Source: Bdellovibrionales bacterium
Lineage (GTDB): Bacteria; Myxococcota; XYA12-FULL-58-9; SYDY01
Direction of reading: 5' to 3'
DNA length: 6,740 nucleotides
NCBI GenBank assembly: GCA_005801425.1
Contig: SYDY01000018.1
Location: forward strand, 1-6,740
A program made the translations under genes and the position numbers. Of the stretch, positions 6,623 through 6,740 are shown one piece after another. The stretch's first letter is position 1; each line of letters opens with the position of its first letter. Below the pieces are notes generated by a model, which saw nothing but the letters and a program-made list of their open reading frames with translations, was not told where the DNA came from and ran no database searches.

Positions 6623-6740
6623 GTGGGCACCCGCCTGACCTTTATTGCTTTTGCGGGTTTGCTCCTTTCGGTTGCGCTGGGCGGCCTCGCATCGTTGCAG
6701 CCGCGGCGCGCAGCGCGAATGCTTGTACTGGCGGTGCTGC
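6623..6740 (+). CDS. Start of a probable membrane or secreted protein, 3'-truncated by window end
   Basis: An open frame from a GTG at 6623 runs off the window with no stop (39 full codons). TTG at 6611 is an alternative start in the same frame, and the frame is closed upstream by a stop at 6605-6607. The peptide begins MGTRLTFIAFAGLLLS and continues with small hydrophobic residues to about residue 24. A basic patch (PRRAAR, near 27-32) follows, and then a second hydrophobic stretch begins (MLVLAVL). This suits a first transmembrane helix followed by a short basic loop and a second helix, or an uncleaved signal anchor. The gap to the ATPase stop is only 19 bases. No ribosome binding site is seen, and only a weak -10-like GATACC is present. 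Base composition is more GC-rich than upstream. Family not recognisable. Confidence 0.55.
   Translation, partial: MGTRLTFIAFAGLLLSVALGGLASLQPRRAARMLVLAVL

Overview
This is a bacterial chromosomal window of moderate GC content (roughly half, by eye), with every recognisable gene on the + strand and short intergenic gaps. A full-length-looking CarB of the bacterial single-chain type and a YajQ protein mark it as bacterial. I cannot name the phylum. The only clear Shine-Dalgarno sequence is in front of yajQ. Three of the other genes have a -10-like hexamer 6 to 8 bases from the start codon, which suggests leaderless mRNAs.

Layout. 1-2487: the 3' three quarters of carB, the large subunit of carbamoyl-phosphate synthase, cut by the window edge. 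2488-2566: a short gap filled by two back-to-back perfect or near-perfect hairpins without a T-tract, then the yajQ ribosome binding site. 2567-3067: yajQ, a family with reported cyclic-di-GMP binding members. 3146-3928: a stand-alone EAL-domain cyclic-di-GMP phosphodiesterase with a full set of catalytic residues. 3991-5364 (or from 3958): an amidohydrolase that reads as a HutF (formimidoylglutamate deiminase) relative but carries Gln where two metal-binding His residues are expected. 5425-6603: an AAA-type ATPase of the DUF4143 family behind a well-formed promoter that is overlaid by two interlocking inverted repeats. 6623-6740: the start of a probable membrane protein, cut by the window end.

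How the genes relate. carB and yajQ could be co-transcribed. yajQ and the EAL gene may share a signalling theme (a cyclic-di-GMP receptor family next to an enzyme that degrades cyclic-di-GMP). The EAL, amidohydrolase and ATPase genes each seem to have their own promoter, so this is not one operon. No mobile element, tRNA, rRNA or CRISPR array was seen. The most unusual item is the HutF-like protein, in which the substrate-recognition residues look kept while half of the metal site has been replaced.
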